A stretch of 8,060 bases of DNA, from NCBI GenBank assembly GCA_030673735.1, contig DAOVIK010000059.1, positions 1 to 8,060 of the forward strand, read 5' to 3'. The stretch comes from Anaerolineae bacterium. GTDB lineage: Bacteria > Chloroflexota > Anaerolineae > Anaerolineales > E44-bin32. The notes under the pieces were generated by a model that saw only the letters and a program-made list of their open reading frames with translations, was not told where the DNA came from and did not search any database. How positions within the stretch are numbered: position 1 is the stretch's first letter; every line of letters begins with the position of its first letter. Shown in pieces: positions 5,635 through 8,060 of this stretch. The position numbers were made by a program, and so were the translations under genes.

Positions 5635-6675
5635 ATGAATATCAACTTCGCAATGTGGAGGAAAGCCTTTTGGACCCTGGTCAAATTGGACACCAGGGAA
5701 GAGTGGGAACGGCTGGATGTCGTCTCCAAATGGTTGATCGCCACCCGCGCGGCTGTGACAGCGGTGACACTCTATTCGTGCATCATCGCCGGCCTACTAG
5801 CTTGGCGTGATGGTCATTTCGACTGGCTGCCATGGCTAATTGTCACGCTCGGTCTGTTCATCGCCCACGGCACGAACAACCTACTTAACGACTACACCGA
5901 TTTCAAACGTGGCGTAGATAAGGACAACTATTTTCGCATCGAATATGGTGTCCACCCCCTTGTGCAGGGATTCTGGACCGAACGCCAACAGCTGCGATGG
6001 TTCGTTGTCAGCGGTGCACTGGCAGTCCTTTCGGGCGTATATGCGCTGATCTATACCAATTTCTCCCCGATCGTGATCGGGCTTTTCGCCATCGGCGCGC
6101 TGGTGCTGCTGCTCTACACATGGCCACTCAAGTACCTAGCGCTGGGCGAGCTTTTCATCTTTCTGATCTGGGGCCCGATCATGACTGCCGGCGTTTACAT
6201 CGTCCTGGCGCGTGGCTGGACCGAGAACGCCTGGCTCGTGGCCTTGGCGGGTATTCCCTTTGGCTTGAGCGTAGCCAGCATCAACATCAGTAAGCACATC
6301 GACAAGTTGGATGACGACAAGCAGCGAGGCGTTGGCACCATGCCGGTGAGGTTCGGCGAAAAGGCCGCCCGGTATATCAACATCGCGGCCCTGGTGATCA
6401 CTTATGCAGTCATCGTGTACTTGATCTTCGTGCCGCGCTACTTCACCCCTGTCATGCTGATCGTCTTCCTGGCGGGGAAACGGCTTCTCCTTGTACTCAA
6501 CATGCTGAGCAAACCTCGTCCCGAGGAGCCGCCGGAGGATTACCCGGCTTGGCCGGTCTGGTTTTCGGGGTTCGCATTCTTCCACAACCGTATGTTCGGT
6601 GGTCTGCTCATCTTGGGCCTGATCGTGGATACGCTCTTACGCATCTTCTTGAGCGGCTTCTGGCCCATGAGGTAG
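5635..6675 (+). CDS. UbiA-family membrane prenyltransferase (MenA-like)
   Basis: This is an integral-membrane prenyltransferase of 346 residues with about eight or nine hydrophobic segments (roughly 37-57, 63-80, 124-141, 144-163, 168-192, 198-216, 249-265, 270-289 and 320-340). Members attach an isoprenoid chain to an aromatic or polar acceptor; MenA uses 1,4-dihydroxy-2-naphthoate to make menaquinone. The first Asp-rich site is NNLLNDYTDFKRGVDKD (81-97, with Asp86 and Asp89); the second is HIDKLDDDKQRG (221-232) followed by TMPVRFG (235-241). Both are needed for Mg-diphosphate binding. In E. coli MenA, as I recall it, the first site is followed by an IGPLRGMQKG-type segment; here it reads EYGVHPLVQG, with His in the Arg region. 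The specific acceptor is therefore uncertain. I chose the ATG at 5635; an in-frame TTG at 5614 would add seven residues but has no better ribosome site. cydA starts 36 bases downstream, suggesting an operon and a quinone-related role. Confidence 0.85.
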   Translation: MNINFAMWRKAFWTLVKLDTREEWERLDVVSKWLIATRAAVTAVTLYSCIIAGLLAWRDGHFDWLPWLIVTLGLFIAHGTNNLLNDYTDFKRGVDKDNYFRIEYGVHPLVQGFWTERQQLRWFVVSGALAVLSGVYALIYTNFSPIVIGLFAIGALVLLLYTWPLKYLALGELFIFLIWGPIMTAGVYIVLARGWTENAWLVALAGIPFGLSVASINISKHIDKLDDDKQRGVGTMPVRFGEKAARYINIAALVITYAVIVYLIFVPRYFTPVMLIVFLAGKRLLLVLNMLSKPRPEEPPEDYPAWPVWFSGFAFFHNRMFGGLLILGLIVDTLLRIFLSGFWPMR

Positions 6676-6711
6676 CGCACTGCAGATCCGATTCTATGAG
6701 GGAGGTGTCCG

Positions 6712-8060
6712 ATGGATCCTGTCCTCCTGTCCCGATGGCAATTCGCTCTCACCACCATCTATCACTTCTTCTTCATCCCCCTGACCCTTGGACTGGGATG
6801 GTTCGTCGCCATCTGGGAGACGATTTACGTACGCACCGGCGACGAAACCTACAAACGTCTGGCGAAATTCTGGGGAAAGCTGTTTCTGATCAACTTCGCC
6901 ATGGGCGTGGTGACGGGGATCGTCCTCGAATTCCAATTTGGTATGAATTGGTCGGAGTTTTCGCGCTTCGTCGGCGATATCTTCGGCGCTCCGCTGGCCA
7001 TCGAAGCGTTGTTGGCTTTCTTCCTTGAGTCGACCTTCCTGGGCATTTGGATCTTCGGTTGGGATCGGCTCTCTAAGGGTCTGCACGCGACAACGATCTG
7101 GCTGGTCGTACTTGGTTCGAACTTATCCGCGTTGTGGATCCTGATGGCCAACGCATGGATGCAAAGCCCGGTCGGCCATGTGATCAACGAGGCCACAGGT
7201 CGCGCCGAGCTTGTGGATTTCGCAGCTCTGGTGTTCAACCCTCGCGCTTGGCTGTTCCTCTGGCACACCCTCTCCGCCGGCTTTGTCACGGCTGCCTTCT
7301 TCGTGCTAGGCATAAGCGCCTATCATCTGGCTCGCAAGCAAAACGTAGAGTTCTTTCGGCGCTCATTTCGCCTCGCAGCTATCATCGGCCTCATTGCTGC
7401 AGTAATGGTCGGATTGGCAGGACACGTGCAGGGCACCCATTTACTCGAAGTCCAACCGATGGCAGCTGCCGCCTCCGAAGCACTGTGGGATACAGCCGAT
7501 CCGGCACCCTTTACTGTGGTAGCCATCTTCGACAGGACCGGCAAAAACGAGATCTGGAGCCTGCAAATACCTAGAGCACTCAGCCTGCTCTATTACTTCC
7601 GACTGGAGGGCGAAGTCCCGGGCATCAATCAGATTCAGGCGGAATACGCCGCCAAATATGGACCAGGAGACTACGTGCCCCTGGTGCCGCTGACCTTTTG
7701 GATGTTCCGCATAATGGTTGGTCTCGGTTTGTTGATGATCGCCCTGGGAGCGTTTTCGCTGCTCATGGACTTGAAGAACCTGCCCGCGAAATGGGCTCGC
7801 TGGCTCAAGTGGATAGTCTTGGTGATTCCACTGCCCTACCTTGCCAACACCGCCGGCTGGATACTGACCGAGGCCGGCCGCCAGCCGTGGATTGTGCATG
7901 GGCTGCTCAAGACCGAAGACGCCGTTTCTCCGAACCTTGGCGTGGGAACAGCACTATTCAGCTTGATCACCTTCGTGGTGATTTATGCCGTGCTGATGGT
8001 TGTCGATATCTATCTACTTGCCAAGTATGCCAAGGCTGGCCCAGATGCGGATGGACAAGA
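6712..8060 (+). CDS. cydA: Cytochrome bd quinol oxidase subunit I (short Q-loop), 3' end beyond window
   Basis: This is the heme-carrying subunit of cytochrome bd, a membrane terminal oxidase that reduces O2 to water with quinol electrons. The frame is open for 449 codons to the window edge and colinear with E. coli CydA. Heme ligands are present: His18 (b595), His185 and Met335 (b558). Also present are Glu98 and Glu106 of the proton/heme d site, Arg333 and GRQPW (389-393). His185 to Met335 is about 57 residues shorter than in E. coli, so this is the short Q-loop form. Oddly, the Q-loop motif usually seen as QPMKMAAAE reads QPMAAAASE (248-256): Glu256 is kept but the lysine (E. coli Lys252) is Ala251. 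At least eight membrane helices are apparent. GGGAGG (6700-6705) lies six bases before the ATG. cydB is expected downstream but not seen. The UbiA-type gene ends 36 bases upstream on the same strand. Confidence 0.95.
   Translation, partial: MDPVLLSRWQFALTTIYHFFFIPLTLGLGWFVAIWETIYVRTGDETYKRLAKFWGKLFLINFAMGVVTGIVLEFQFGMNWSEFSRFVGDIFGAPLAIEALLAFFLESTFLGIWIFGWDRLSKGLHATTIWLVVLGSNLSALWILMANAWMQSPVGHVINEATGRAELVDFAALVFNPRAWLFLWHTLSAGFVTAAFFVLGISAYHLARKQNVEFFRRSFRLAAIIGLIAAVMVGLAGHVQGTHLLEVQPMAAAASEALWDTADPAPFTVVAIFDRTGKNEIWSLQIPRALSLLYYFRLEGEVPGINQIQAEYAAKYGPGDYVPLVPLTFWMFRIMVGLGLLMIALGAFSLLMDLKNLPAKWARWLKWIVLVIPLPYLANTAGWILTEAGRQPWIVHGLLKTEDAVSPNLGVGTALFSLITFVVIYAVLMVVDIYLLAKYAKAGPDADGQ

Noticed and set aside
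6136..6585. Minus-strand open frame of 149 codons inside the prenyltransferase gene
   Set aside because: Antisense shadow: charged, His- and Gln-rich translation with no domain, opposite a well-supported membrane protein.
6849..7313. Minus- and plus-strand open frames within 6549-7899
   Set aside because: All are other-frame shadows of the cydA coding sequence, whose own frame runs open from 6712 to the window edge and matches the family throughout.

Overview
The window looks like bacterial chromosome, probably from the Chloroflexota (Anaerolineae-like). The basis is the moderately GC-rich sequence, the gene mix (AIM24/TIGR00266 protein, PatB/MalY-type aminotransferase, short-Q-loop cytochrome bd oxidase) and the many small hairpin repeats between genes. 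This placement is a recollection of genome style, not a search result. I see no rRNA, tRNA, CRISPR array, transposase, integrase or phage gene.

Layout. Bases 1-494 hold no gene and consist mainly of three hairpin-type repeats. An AIM24-family gene (+, 495-1415) follows; its last ~50 codons run into a perfect palindromic repeat. A MITE-like repeat (about 1479-1633) separates it from a convergent CoA-binding Rossmann protein (-, 1638-2126). Divergent from that is a lipoprotein of the PstS phosphate-binding type (+, 2376-3389) with no transporter genes beside it. Next come two minus-strand genes that may be co-transcribed: a PatB/MalY C-S lyase/aminotransferase (5326-4115) and, downstream of it, a SnoaL/NTF2-like protein (4046-3579), followed by a good intrinsic terminator. 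After a 308-base divergent intergenic region come a UbiA-family prenyltransferase (+, 5635-6675) and, 36 bases on, cytochrome bd oxidase subunit I, cydA (+, from 6712). The cydA frame is still open at the window edge.

How the genes relate. The clearest functional link is the last pair: a membrane prenyltransferase of the quinone-making superfamily directly upstream of a quinol-oxidising terminal oxidase. The other genes look like independent housekeeping or accessory units.

I found no convincing new multi-gene system. The points most worth a second look are: (a) the oxidase has alanine where the Q-loop lysine associated with quinol oxidation is normally found, while all heme ligands are intact; (b) a 35-base hairpin plus T-run element occurs three times in the same orientation at three gene borders; (c) a palindromic repeat has been absorbed into the 3' end of the AIM24 reading frame.
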